This document shows, piece after piece, positions 1 through 6,079 of a stretch of DNA of 9,632 bases. The stretch comes from Scatonaster sp045598705. Lineage in GTDB: Bacteria; Bacillota; Clostridia; Saccharofermentanales; Saccharofermentanaceae. A program made the translations under genes and the position numbers. The DNA is taken from the NCBI GenBank assembly GCA_045598705.1, contig JAZLMM010000059.1:1-9632 (forward strand). Reading direction: 5' to 3'. Numbering within the stretch: the first letter of the stretch is position 1; every line of letters begins with the position of its first letter. Under the pieces are notes generated by a model that worked only from the letters and a program-made list of their open reading frames with translations, had not been told where the DNA came from and did not search any database.

Positions 1-22
1 CACTCGCATCTTTCATTTTCTC

Positions 23-59
23 TTCCGACTACAGAACACTTTAGTCTCTCCAGTCGGAA
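23..59. repeat. Inverted repeat in the leader region, 8-bp arms
   Basis: TTCCGACT (23-30) is the exact reverse complement of AGTCGGAA (52-59), with 21 bases between. A second, competing pair, GACTA (27-31) and TAGTC (42-46), overlaps it. Neither orientation is followed by a T run, so I do not call it a terminator. It could be a transcript hairpin of a gene reading leftward out of the window, or chance. Confidence 0.35.
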
Positions 60-199
60 ATCTCGCGTTTCACACCAGTATGTTATTCCCCCATTTCAAT
101 TCTTCTGATTCCTCATTCCCCAAGTTTCCGTGATGAACCAAGAATTTGCTAGATTTACTGATCACAAACGCACGATTTGCTATGTAAATCGAGAAAAAT

Positions 200-218
200 C
201 TGACTTTCGTCAGAAAGT
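200..218. repeat. Overlapping inverted repeats just upstream of the hrcA -35
   Basis: Two nested palindromes share the same bases: CTGAC (200-204) with GTCAG (209-213), and ACTTTC (203-208) with GAAAGT (213-218). They end two bases before the -35 hexamer of the hrcA promoter, where an activator or additional repressor could bind. No known operator consensus is recognised, and a chance occurrence in AT-rich promoter DNA is possible. Confidence 0.25.
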
Positions 219-220
219 GT

Positions 221-249
221 TTGACATTCTTTGACTATAGTGATAAAGT
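221..249 (+). promoter_or_regulatory. Sigma-A promoter of the hrcA-dnaJ operon
   Basis: A perfect -35 TTGACA (221-226) is followed by a 17-base spacer and a -10 TAAAGT (244-249). The dinucleotide TG at 241-242, one base before the -10, makes it an extended -10 promoter. Transcription would start near 256, inside the left arm of the CIRCE operator, so HrcA bound there would block initiation. This is the expected vegetative-sigma promoter of a class I heat-shock operon in Gram-positive bacteria. Confidence 0.8.
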
Positions 250-250
250 T

Positions 251-283
251 GGTTTAGCACTCAGAAAGGTAGAGTGCTAAACC
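251..283. promoter_or_regulatory. CIRCE operator (HrcA binding site)
   Basis: TTAGCACTC (254-262), nine spacer bases (263-271) and GAGTGCTAA (272-280) match the CIRCE consensus perfectly. The symmetry continues outward by GGT (251-253) and ACC (281-283), giving 12-bp perfect arms. HrcA dimers bind CIRCE and repress; GroEL is known to help HrcA fold, so titration of the chaperonin during heat stress relieves repression. The site covers the predicted transcription start and would also form a stable 5' hairpin in the mRNA. Confidence 0.97.
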
Positions 284-316
284 GTACTTTGAAAGTAGTG
301 AAGGAGGTGCGGAAGT

Positions 317-1363
317 ATGACTTTGGATGATCGAAAGAAGAACGTGCTGCAGGCAATTGTTGACGATTACGTGGCAACCTGTGAGCCGGTAGGTTCCAAG
401 TCATTGATTGACCGTCATGATTTCATGGTCAGTTCCGCAACACTTCGTAACGATATGGCTGAGCTAGAGCGCTTGGGTTATCTGGAGCAGCCCCACACAT
501 CGGCGGGACGTGTTCCGTCGGACAAAGGTTACCGTGAGTATGTCAACTCGCTCATGAAGGTGGATTGCCTTTCTGATGAGGAGGGACAAGAAATCAAGGA
601 GAAACTTGGAAGAAGCTTCGATGAGATCGCAAGCCTTCTCAAGGCAGCGGCCTCTACGTTGGCAGATCAGACGGGTTATATCTCTCTTGCGATGACGCCG
701 AAGTTGACCAGTAGTTATCTGACCCAACTGAAGATGCTCATGATTGAACCGGGCAAAGTCCTCGTCGTCGTGGTATTGTCCGCGGGTGTCGTGAAGAACC
801 GCATGGTTCGTATTCCGGACTTCCTGACACAGGATCAGATTGCGCAGATCTCCAATGCAGTCGAGCAGGGATTGAGCGGAATGCCACTCTCAGAAATCTC
901 TTTGATCACGGTAGCCACAGCAGCGAAGGACAACCAGAAGGTTGAACTTCCGGATTCGCTTCTGAATCAGGTGTTGTACGAAGCTTATACCGCCATCAAG
1001 CAGGCAGATAACCTGGATGTGTATATGGATGGTAAGCATCGGATGCTGGCGCTTCCGGAATTCTCGGATACTCGCCGTGCACAGGAACTGTTCAATACAC
1101 TCTCCCATGACGGACTGGTGGCAGGCTATGTCGATGAGGTGACGAAGGAAGACGAAAAGAAGCAGTACATGATCCGAATCGGTCAGGAGATCACGTTGGA
1201 AGGTCTGAACGATTGTAGCTTCATCACTACGACATATACGGTGAATGGTAAGGTGGCCGGAAACATCGGTGTCATCGGACCGAAACGAATGGAGTATTCC
1301 AAGGTCATCTCGCAGATCAACTTCGTTCGTATGCTGATCGATCAGCAGTTGAGCGATTCTTAA
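317..1363 (+). CDS. hrcA: Heat-inducible transcription repressor HrcA
   Basis: HrcA is the cytoplasmic repressor of class I heat-shock genes and binds CIRCE. The 348-residue product has the usual family length. Its N-terminal winged-helix domain (about residues 1-75) carries the recognition-helix region SSATLRNDMAELERLGYL (39-56) and the conserved TSAGRVPSDKGYREY block (61-75). A GAF-like dimerisation and regulatory region follows. The start is set by AAGGAGGTG at 301-309, nine bases from the ATG after GGAGG. The gene is first in the operon and lies directly behind a perfect CIRCE, so it should repress its own transcription together with grpE, clpP, dnaK and dnaJ. The gap to grpE is only 55 bases, purine-rich, with no terminator. 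Confidence 0.97.
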   Translation: MTLDDRKKNVLQAIVDDYVATCEPVGSKSLIDRHDFMVSSATLRNDMAELERLGYLEQPHTSAGRVPSDKGYREYVNSLMKVDCLSDEEGQEIKEKLGRSFDEIASLLKAAASTLADQTGYISLAMTPKLTSSYLTQLKMLMIEPGKVLVVVVLSAGVVKNRMVRIPDFLTQDQIAQISNAVEQGLSGMPLSEISLITVATAAKDNQKVELPDSLLNQVLYEAYTAIKQADNLDVYMDGKHRMLALPEFSDTRRAQELFNTLSHDGLVAGYVDEVTKEDEKKQYMIRIGQEITLEGLNDCSFITTTYTVNGKVAGNIGVIGPKRMEYSKVISQINFVRMLIDQQLSDS

Positions 1364-1418
1364 TCGTGAAAATAGAGAAATCTAGATAGATAAGAATATA
1401 GGAAAAAGAGGTTAGGAA

Positions 1419-2015
1419 ATGAAGAAAAACAAGAACGAGGAACCAATGCAGAATGAGAATCCGGAAGAGGAAGTGCTGGAGTTCCCGGAAGATGAGAAAG
1501 TCGAAGTGGTAGAGGAGAACGAGCCGGCTGAAGCGGAAGAAACATCCGAAGAAACAGAGGCAGAGGTAAGCGGTGCTGAGGCAGAGCTTGCTGAGATGAA
1601 GGATCGCTACATGAGACTTCTGGCTGAATATGACAACTTCAGAAGACGTACGCAGAAAGAGAAAGAGAACATCTATGCAGATGCAGTTGCTGAGGTTGTG
1701 AAAGAATGGCTTCCATTGGTAGACGATATCGAGCGTGCGGTTGCTTCTTCCGAGGATATGGATGAGCAGTCTGTGGAGAAGGTTGCAGAAGGTATCCGCC
1801 TGATTGATAAGCAGGTCGGTAACGTACTTGCGAAGTTGAACGTGGAAGAGATCGAGGGTAAAGAAGGCGATAGCTTCGACCCGAATCTCCATGAGGCCGT
1901 CATGCATGTGGATGATGAGTCACTTGGAGAACAGGCCATTGCACAGGTCTTCCAGAAGGGATATTCCTGTAAGGGCAGAGTGATTCGTCACTCTGTTGTC
2001 AAGGTCGCCAACTGA
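1419..2015 (+). CDS. grpE: Nucleotide exchange factor GrpE
   Basis: GrpE is the dimeric exchange factor that drives ADP release from DnaK and resets the chaperone cycle in the cytoplasm. The 198-residue product is of normal length. Residues 1-55 are very acidic and low in complexity, as is common at this poorly conserved end. A long coiled-coil helix follows, including LAEYDNFRRRTQKEKE (68-83). The C-terminal beta-wing domain holds the signature GDSFDPNLHEAV (150-161) and GYSCKGRVIRHSVVKV (181-196). AGAGG at 1407-1411 places the start at 1419. An in-frame ATG at 1446, with GAGG five bases upstream, is a possible second start nine codons in. It sits between hrcA and clpP. Confidence 0.95.
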   Translation: MKKNKNEEPMQNENPEEEVLEFPEDEKVEVVEENEPAEAEETSEETEAEVSGAEAELAEMKDRYMRLLAEYDNFRRRTQKEKENIYADAVAEVVKEWLPLVDDIERAVASSEDMDEQSVEKVAEGIRLIDKQVGNVLAKLNVEEIEGKEGDSFDPNLHEAVMHVDDESLGEQAIAQVFQKGYSCKGRVIRHSVVKVAN

Positions 2016-2027
2016 CCACAATATAAT
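1996..2027 (+). promoter_or_regulatory. Possible internal promoter for clpP-dnaK-dnaJ
   Basis: A perfect -10 hexamer TATAAT (2022-2027) begins seven bases after the grpE stop codon. The best -35, TTGTCA (1996-2001), is a 5/6 match, but the spacer is 20 bases, longer than the 16-18 optimum, and there is no TG before the -10. If active, transcription would begin near 2034, at the foot of the hairpin at 2037-2067. This would uncouple clpP and downstream genes from CIRCE. The evidence is sequence matching only. Confidence 0.35.
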
Positions 2028-2036
2028 CGTGTGAGA

Positions 2037-2067
2037 CGCAATCTGATTCGATGAATCAGTCAATGCG
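2037..2067 (+). other. Hairpin in the grpE-clpP gap
   Basis: CTGATTC (2043-2049) pairs perfectly with GAATCAG (2053-2059) around a three-base loop. A further CGCA (2037-2040) can pair with TGCG (2064-2067) across a small internal loop. No T run follows, so it is not an intrinsic terminator. It could protect the 5' end of a processed or internally initiated clpP-dnaK-dnaJ mRNA, or mark a cleavage point. Confidence 0.45.
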
Positions 2068-2118
2068 AGGAACAAATAAAGTCGAACAATCGAATACAAC
2101 ATATAAAGGAGAACAATT

Positions 2119-2721
2119 ATGGAAAGCATGGAAAGAATGAGCTTAGTCCCAACCGTCATCGAATCCACCAACCGTGGTGAGCGTGCGTATGACATCTACT
2201 CTCGACTGCTGAAGGAGAGAATCGTCATCCTCTCTGAAGAAGTGAACTCTGTAACAGCAAGCCTGATTACTGCACAGCTTCTCTTCTTGGAGGCAGAGGA
2301 TCCGGATAAGGATATTCAGTTCTACATCAATAGCCCAGGAGGATCTGTAACCGACGGTCTGATGATCCTGGATACAATGAATCACATTAAGCCGGATGTG
2401 CAGACGATCTGCATGGGTATGGCTGCATCGATGGGTGCAGTACTTCTGACAGCAGGTACAAAGGGTAAGCGCTTCATCCTGCCGAATGCAGAAGTCATGA
2501 TCCACCAGCCTCTGGGCGGTGCACAGGGTCAGGCTACCGATATCCTGATCGCTGCTGATCACATTAAGAGAACCAAACTGAAACTCAATACGATCCTTTC
2601 TGAGGCTTCCGGTCAGACACTGGAGACCATCGAGAAGGATGTCGAGCGTGACAACTGGATGACTGCAGAAGAAGCAGTGAAGTATGGTCTGGTCGATCAC
2701 ATCATGGACAAGAGAGCGTAA
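2119..2721 (+). CDS. clpP: ATP-dependent Clp protease proteolytic subunit ClpP
   Basis: ClpP forms the tetradecameric serine peptidase chamber that degrades proteins fed to it by AAA+ unfoldases such as ClpX or ClpC. The product has 200 residues, normal for the family. The catalytic triad is Ser104 (in GMAASMGA), His129 (in MIHQP) and Asp178 (in ERDNWM), with the canonical 25- and 49-residue spacings. The oxyanion-side motif SPGGSV is at 72-77, and the processing or axial-loop region SLVPTVIE at 8-15. The start is set by AAAGGAGA at 2105-2112; Met4 and Met7 are also possible. Its place between grpE and dnaK is unusual, since clpP is normally monocistronic or next to clpX. No CtsR box (GGTCAAA direct repeat) is visible upstream, so HrcA is the likely regulator. 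It may be the sole clpP or a second paralogue. Confidence 0.96.
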   Translation: MESMERMSLVPTVIESTNRGERAYDIYSRLLKERIVILSEEVNSVTASLITAQLLFLEAEDPDKDIQFYINSPGGSVTDGLMILDTMNHIKPDVQTICMGMAASMGAVLLTAGTKGKRFILPNAEVMIHQPLGGAQGQATDILIAADHIKRTKLKLNTILSEASGQTLETIEKDVERDNWMTAEEAVKYGLVDHIMDKRA

Positions 2722-2752
2722 GTTTTCTGGAAGATTTTAGGAGGAAAAAGAA

Positions 2753-4597
2753 ATGGCAAAAGTAATTGGTATTGACTTGGGTACTACAAACTCATGTGTA
2801 GCAGTAATGGAAGGTACAGAGCCGGTTGTAATTGCAAACCCGGAAGGAAACAGAACTACACCGTCTGTAGTAGCTTTCTCTAAGAACGGTGAGCGTCTCA
2901 TCGGTCAGGTTGCAAAGCGTCAGGCGGTAACGAATCCGGAGCGCACCATCCAGTCTATTAAGCGTGAGATGGGTACCAACTATAAAGTATCTGTAGACGA
3001 TAAGAACTACAATCCGCAGGAGATCTCTGCAATGATCTTGAGCAAACTCAAGAGCGACGCAGAAGAGTATCTCGGACAGCCGGTTACACAGGCTGTTATC
3101 ACAGTTCCGGCATACTTCTCCGACGCACAGCGTCAGGCAACTAAGGATGCAGGTAAGATTGCAGGTCTCGAAGTTCTTCGTATCATCAACGAGCCGACGG
3201 CCGCATCACTTGCTTATGGTCTGGATAAAGAGAACGATCAGAAGATTCTCGTATTCGACCTCGGTGGTGGTACATTCGATGTATCCATCCTGGAGATTGG
3301 TGACGGTGTATTCGAAGTACTGGCAACAGCCGGTAATAACCGCCTCGGTGGTGATGACTTCGATAAGAAGATCGTTGACTACCTCGTTGATACATTCAAG
3401 AAAGAACAGGGTGTAGACCTGACAGCAGATAAGATGGCAATGCAGCGCTTGAAGGAAGCAGCTGAGAAAGCAAAGATCGAGCTCTCCGGCGTTACATCTT
3501 CCGCAATCAACCTGCCTTACATCACAGCTGATGCAACCGGCCCGAAGCACCTCGATATCACACTGACACGTGCAAAGTTCGATGAGTTGACCCGTGATCT
3601 TGTTGAGAAGACTATGGAACCGGTTCGTCGTGCAATGTCCGATGCAGGCATGACACCTTCTGATATCCAGAAGATCCTTCTGGTTGGTGGTTCTACACGT
3701 ATCCCAGCTGTACAGGAAGCAGTAAAGAATTTCTTCGGTAAGGAACCATTCAAGGGCATCAACCCTGACGAGTGCGTAGCAATCGGCGCAGCAATCCAGG
3801 CTGCAGTATTGACCGGTGATGTGAAGGGTCTCCTGCTCCTCGACGTTACCCCTCTTTCTCTCGGTATCGAGACAGAAGGCGGTGTCATGACCAAGATGAT
3901 CGAGCGTAACACAACGATCCCGACCAAGAAGAGTCAGGTATATTCCACAGCAGCAGACAATCAGTCTCAGGTTGACGTTCACGTCTTCCAGGGTGAGCGT
4001 GAGATTGCAGCATATAACAAGGAACTCGGTAACTTCATCCTTGATGGTATCGCACCGGCACCGCGTGGTGTTCCGAAGATCGAAGTTACATTCGATATCG
4101 ATGCCAACGGTATCGTTAGCGTAAGCGCGAAGGACCTCGGTACGAACCGTGAGCAGCACATTACGATTACTGCTTCTTCCAACATGAGTCAGGAAGATAT
4201 CGATAAGGCAGTTAAGGAAGCTGAACTCCACGCAGCAGAGGATAAGGCTCGTAAGGAAGAAGTTGAAGTCAAGAATAAGGCTGAGTCTTGTGTTTATCAG
4301 ACAGAGAAAACACTCAAGGACGTTGAGGATAAGATCGATGCCGCAGACAAGGCTTCTGTTGAGGAACCACTCGAGAGACTGAAGAAGGCAATCGAAGCAA
4401 ACAACACTTCTGACATGAAGACTGAGACAGAGAATGTGACCAATGCATTCTCCAAGGTAGCAGAGAAACTCTACGCTCAGGTTCAGCCGGAAGGCGGCCA
4501 GCCGAATCCACAGGATTTCACAGGCTTTAACGGTGCTGCCCCGGATCAGGGCGCTGAAGGCGGCGAAGGATTCAAGAACGCCGGCGGTGACTTCTAA
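2753..4597 (+). CDS. dnaK: Chaperone protein DnaK (Hsp70)
   Basis: DnaK binds exposed hydrophobic peptides in an ATP-controlled cycle with DnaJ and GrpE. The 614-residue product has the three Hsp70 signatures: IDLGTTNS (7-14), FDLGGGTFDVSIL (168-180) and ILLVGGSTRIPAVQ (308-321). The nucleotide-binding domain runs to about 355. The linker KGLLLLDVTPLSLG (358-371) has Gly359 where most DnaKs have Asp. The substrate-binding beta domain and helical lid follow to about 575, then a short Gly/Pro/Gln-rich tail ending GGDF, without the acidic EEV-type end common in Bacillus and E. coli. AGGAGG (2739-2744) lies eight bases before the ATG. The clpP-dnaK gap is 31 bases, so the two are co-transcribed. 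Codon use looks strongly biased, as expected for an abundant protein. Confidence 0.98.
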   Translation: MAKVIGIDLGTTNSCVAVMEGTEPVVIANPEGNRTTPSVVAFSKNGERLIGQVAKRQAVTNPERTIQSIKREMGTNYKVSVDDKNYNPQEISAMILSKLKSDAEEYLGQPVTQAVITVPAYFSDAQRQATKDAGKIAGLEVLRIINEPTAASLAYGLDKENDQKILVFDLGGGTFDVSILEIGDGVFEVLATAGNNRLGGDDFDKKIVDYLVDTFKKEQGVDLTADKMAMQRLKEAAEKAKIELSGVTSSAINLPYITADATGPKHLDITLTRAKFDELTRDLVEKTMEPVRRAMSDAGMTPSDIQKILLVGGSTRIPAVQEAVKNFFGKEPFKGINPDECVAIGAAIQAAVLTGDVKGLLLLDVTPLSLGIETEGGVMTKMIERNTTIPTKKSQVYSTAADNQSQVDVHVFQGEREIAAYNKELGNFILDGIAPAPRGVPKIEVTFDIDANGIVSVSAKDLGTNREQHITITASSNMSQEDIDKAVKEAELHAAEDKARKEEVEVKNKAESCVYQTEKTLKDVEDKIDAADKASVEEPLERLKKAIEANNTSDMKTETENVTNAFSKVAEKLYAQVQPEGGQPNPQDFTGFNGAAPDQGAEGGEGFKNAGGDF

Positions 4598-4642
4598 TCT
4601 TTCGGGTGCTTGTACCAAATCTGAAATTGACGTAAATGGCGA

Positions 4643-4670
4643 GGCTGTACACGACATTTCGTGCACAGCC
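4643..4670 (+). other. Strong hairpin in the dnaK-dnaJ gap
   Basis: GGCTGTACACGA (4643-4654) pairs with TCGTGCACAGCC (4659-4670) around the loop CATT: 12 base pairs with a single A-C mismatch. Only TTCTG follows, so termination would be weak at most. It sits 13 bases before the dnaJ ribosome binding site. Likely roles are partial attenuation, to make less DnaJ than DnaK, or protection of the upstream dnaK mRNA 3' end. This is inferred from structure and position. Confidence 0.65.
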
Positions 4671-4696
4671 TTCTGCCGATAAAGGAGGAAGCGGCT

Positions 4697-5827
4697 TTGG
4701 CTGAGCAAAAGCGCGATTATTATGAGATTCTGGGCGTTGATAAGAACGTCTCAGATGATGAACTCAAGAAGGCTTATCGTAAGATGGCCAAGCAGTACCA
4801 CCCGGACTTGCACCCAGGTGATAAAGAAGCAGAGGCGAAGTTCAAAGAGTGTAACGAAGCCTATGCAGTACTGTCTGATGCGGATAAGAGAAGAAAATAC
4901 GACCAGTTCGGTCATGCCGGTGTCGATGGACAGGGTTTCTCCGGCTTCAGCGGAAACGGCGTAGACCTCGGAGATATCTTTGGATCATTCTTTGGCGGTG
5001 CATTTGGTGGCGGCGGAAGAAGAAACAATGGACCGGCACGTGGTGCGGACCTCAAGTACAATATGCAGCTCGAGTTCATGGAAGCGGCCTTCGGTTTGGA
5101 TAAGACGATTACCATTACCAAAGAAGATGTCTGCGGTGTATGTAAAGGAAGCGGTGCAGCAGCCGGCAGTAGTCCGGAGACATGTCCGACCTGCCGCGGT
5201 AGCGGACGTATTCAGCAACAGACACAGACGCTCTTCGGTATGACCATGGTGACTCGTGACTGCCCGGCTTGTAACGGCCGCGGAACAGTCATCAAGAAGC
5301 CATGTCCGTCCTGTAACGGTAAGGGACGTGCAATCGTGAAGAAGGAATTGAAGGTTCATATTCCGGCCGGTGTAGATACAGGAGATATGCTTCCGATTGC
5401 GAATGAAGGTGAACCGGGTCTTCGCGGTGGCCCATACGGCACACTCTACATCCAGTTCCGTGTGAAACCACATCCGATTCTCCAAAGACAGGGGAACAAC
5501 ACATTCTGTGAAGTACCGATTACATTCTCCCAGGCGGCCCTGGGTGCGGACGTTGAGGTCGTGACGATCGATGGCAAGCAGACCGTACATGTAAAGGAAG
5601 GTACACAGCCGGGCGATAACCTGACACTTCGTGGTAAGGGTATCCCGTATAAGAACCGTTCCGGTGTTCGAGGTGATCACACCATTCGCTTCTCCGTAGA
5701 AGTACCGGTGAAGCTGACCGAAGAACAGAAGAAAATGGTTCGTAGCTTCGACTCTACATTGACCGAGAAGAACTACCAGAAGCGTGGCAACTTCTTCGAT
5801 AAAGTGAAGAAAGTCTTCGGAATCTAA
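4697..5827 (+). CDS. dnaJ: Chaperone protein DnaJ (Hsp40, type I)
   Basis: DnaJ delivers substrates to DnaK and stimulates its ATPase. From the TTG at 4697 the product has 376 residues, typical for the family, and begins MAEQKRDYYEILGV. The J domain (about 5-70) contains the essential HPD at 35-37. A Gly/Phe-rich linker spans about 73-107. Four zinc-binding CxxCxGxG repeats start at Cys146, Cys163, Cys189 and Cys203, and the C-terminal substrate-binding and dimerisation domains follow. The TTG start is chosen because AAAGGAGG (4681-4688) ends eight bases upstream and the next codons match the usual N-terminus. An in-frame GTG at 4661 lies inside the upstream hairpin and lacks a binding site. 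It is the last gene of the CIRCE operon. Confidence 0.96.
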   Translation: MAEQKRDYYEILGVDKNVSDDELKKAYRKMAKQYHPDLHPGDKEAEAKFKECNEAYAVLSDADKRRKYDQFGHAGVDGQGFSGFSGNGVDLGDIFGSFFGGAFGGGGRRNNGPARGADLKYNMQLEFMEAAFGLDKTITITKEDVCGVCKGSGAAAGSSPETCPTCRGSGRIQQQTQTLFGMTMVTRDCPACNGRGTVIKKPCPSCNGKGRAIVKKELKVHIPAGVDTGDMLPIANEGEPGLRGGPYGTLYIQFRVKPHPILQRQGNNTFCEVPITFSQAALGADVEVVTIDGKQTVHVKEGTQPGDNLTLRGKGIPYKNRSGVRGDHTIRFSVEVPVKLTEEQKKMVRSFDSTLTEKNYQKRGNFFDKVKKVFGI

Positions 5828-5861
5828 ACGATCCGCAAGTCATTCTTTCATTTCAAACCAC

Positions 5862-5956
5862 AACAAACCAGCTATACATTGACTCTTGGACTCAGACAAC
5901 ATTTTGCTTCGCAAAATGAACTCGTCCACGAGTGAATGTATAGCTGGTTCTTGTTT
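5862..5956 (+). terminator. Very long foldback after dnaJ, probable terminator
   Basis: The 15 bases at 5866-5880 (AACCAGCTATACATT) are perfectly complementary to 5935-5949. Pairing continues inward with ACTC (5882-5885) to GAGT (5930-5933) and TGGAC (5887-5891) to GTCCA (5924-5928). It ends in an eight-pair tip, CATTTTGC (5900-5907) with GCAAAATG (5911-5918), around TTC. T-rich bases follow (CTTGTTT, 5950-5956), and AACAA (5862-5866) can pair with TTGTT (5951-5955). Placed 38 bases after dnaJ, it probably ends the operon, perhaps in both directions. It is far longer than a normal intrinsic terminator, so a palindromic repeat element is an alternative. Confidence 0.7.
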
Positions 5957-5980
5957 ATGGTAGATGAGATGGCAGATTGG

Positions 5981-6008
5981 TTACCCGCTTTATCTATCAT
6001 GCGGGTAA
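5981..6008. repeat. Inverted repeat TTACCCGC-N12-GCGGGTAA
   Basis: Perfect 8-bp arms (5981-5988 and 6001-6008) are separated by 12 bases, which puts the arm centres about two helical turns apart. No T run follows on either strand. It lies upstream of the signalling cluster and could be an operator for a dimeric regulator or a hairpin in the leader. The regulator is unknown. Confidence 0.4.
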
Positions 6009-6044
6009 ATATTCGTGTCCTTACGAAGACCGATTCTCGTGCGC

Positions 6045-6067
6045 ACTGATACACTACGTTTATCAGT
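6045..6067. repeat. Inverted repeat ACTGATA-N9-TATCAGT
   Basis: Perfect 7-bp arms (6045-6051 and 6061-6067) are separated by nine bases, ending 12 bases before the first possible start of the downstream reading frame. It may be an operator or a leader hairpin of the signalling operon, but no family consensus is recognised. Confidence 0.35.
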
Positions 6068-6079
6068 TAGAAGTTCGCT

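Noticed and set aside
231..236. Second -35-like hexamer TTGACT ten bases after TTGACA
   Set aside because: No acceptable -10 lies 16-18 bases downstream; that position falls in CIRCE (TTAGCA).
2016..2118. CtsR operator upstream of clpP
   Set aside because: No GGTCAAA direct repeat is present in the gap or near the hrcA promoter.
4661..4663. GTG as the dnaJ start
   Set aside because: It lies inside the hairpin at 4643-4670, has no ribosome binding site, and would add residues not seen on DnaJ proteins.
3206..4708. Minus-strand open frame of 500 codons antisense to dnaK
   Set aside because: It is a shadow created by the strong codon bias of dnaK. The translation is Cys-, Leu- and Arg-rich with no recognisable domain, and it lies opposite an unmistakable Hsp70 gene.
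4985..5680. Minus-strand open frame of 231 codons antisense to dnaJ
   Set aside because: Same effect: it mirrors the dnaJ zinc-finger and substrate-binding codons and has no plausible protein features.
5916..5963. 15-codon frame with two Cys inside the foldback
   Set aside because: It lies within the terminator stem, lacks a ribosome binding site, and is explained by the palindrome.
5957..6049. 30-codon + strand frame after the foldback, a candidate peptide gene
   Set aside because: It has no Shine-Dalgarno sequence, contains no Cys for a thiolactone, and spans the 5981-6008 inverted repeat.
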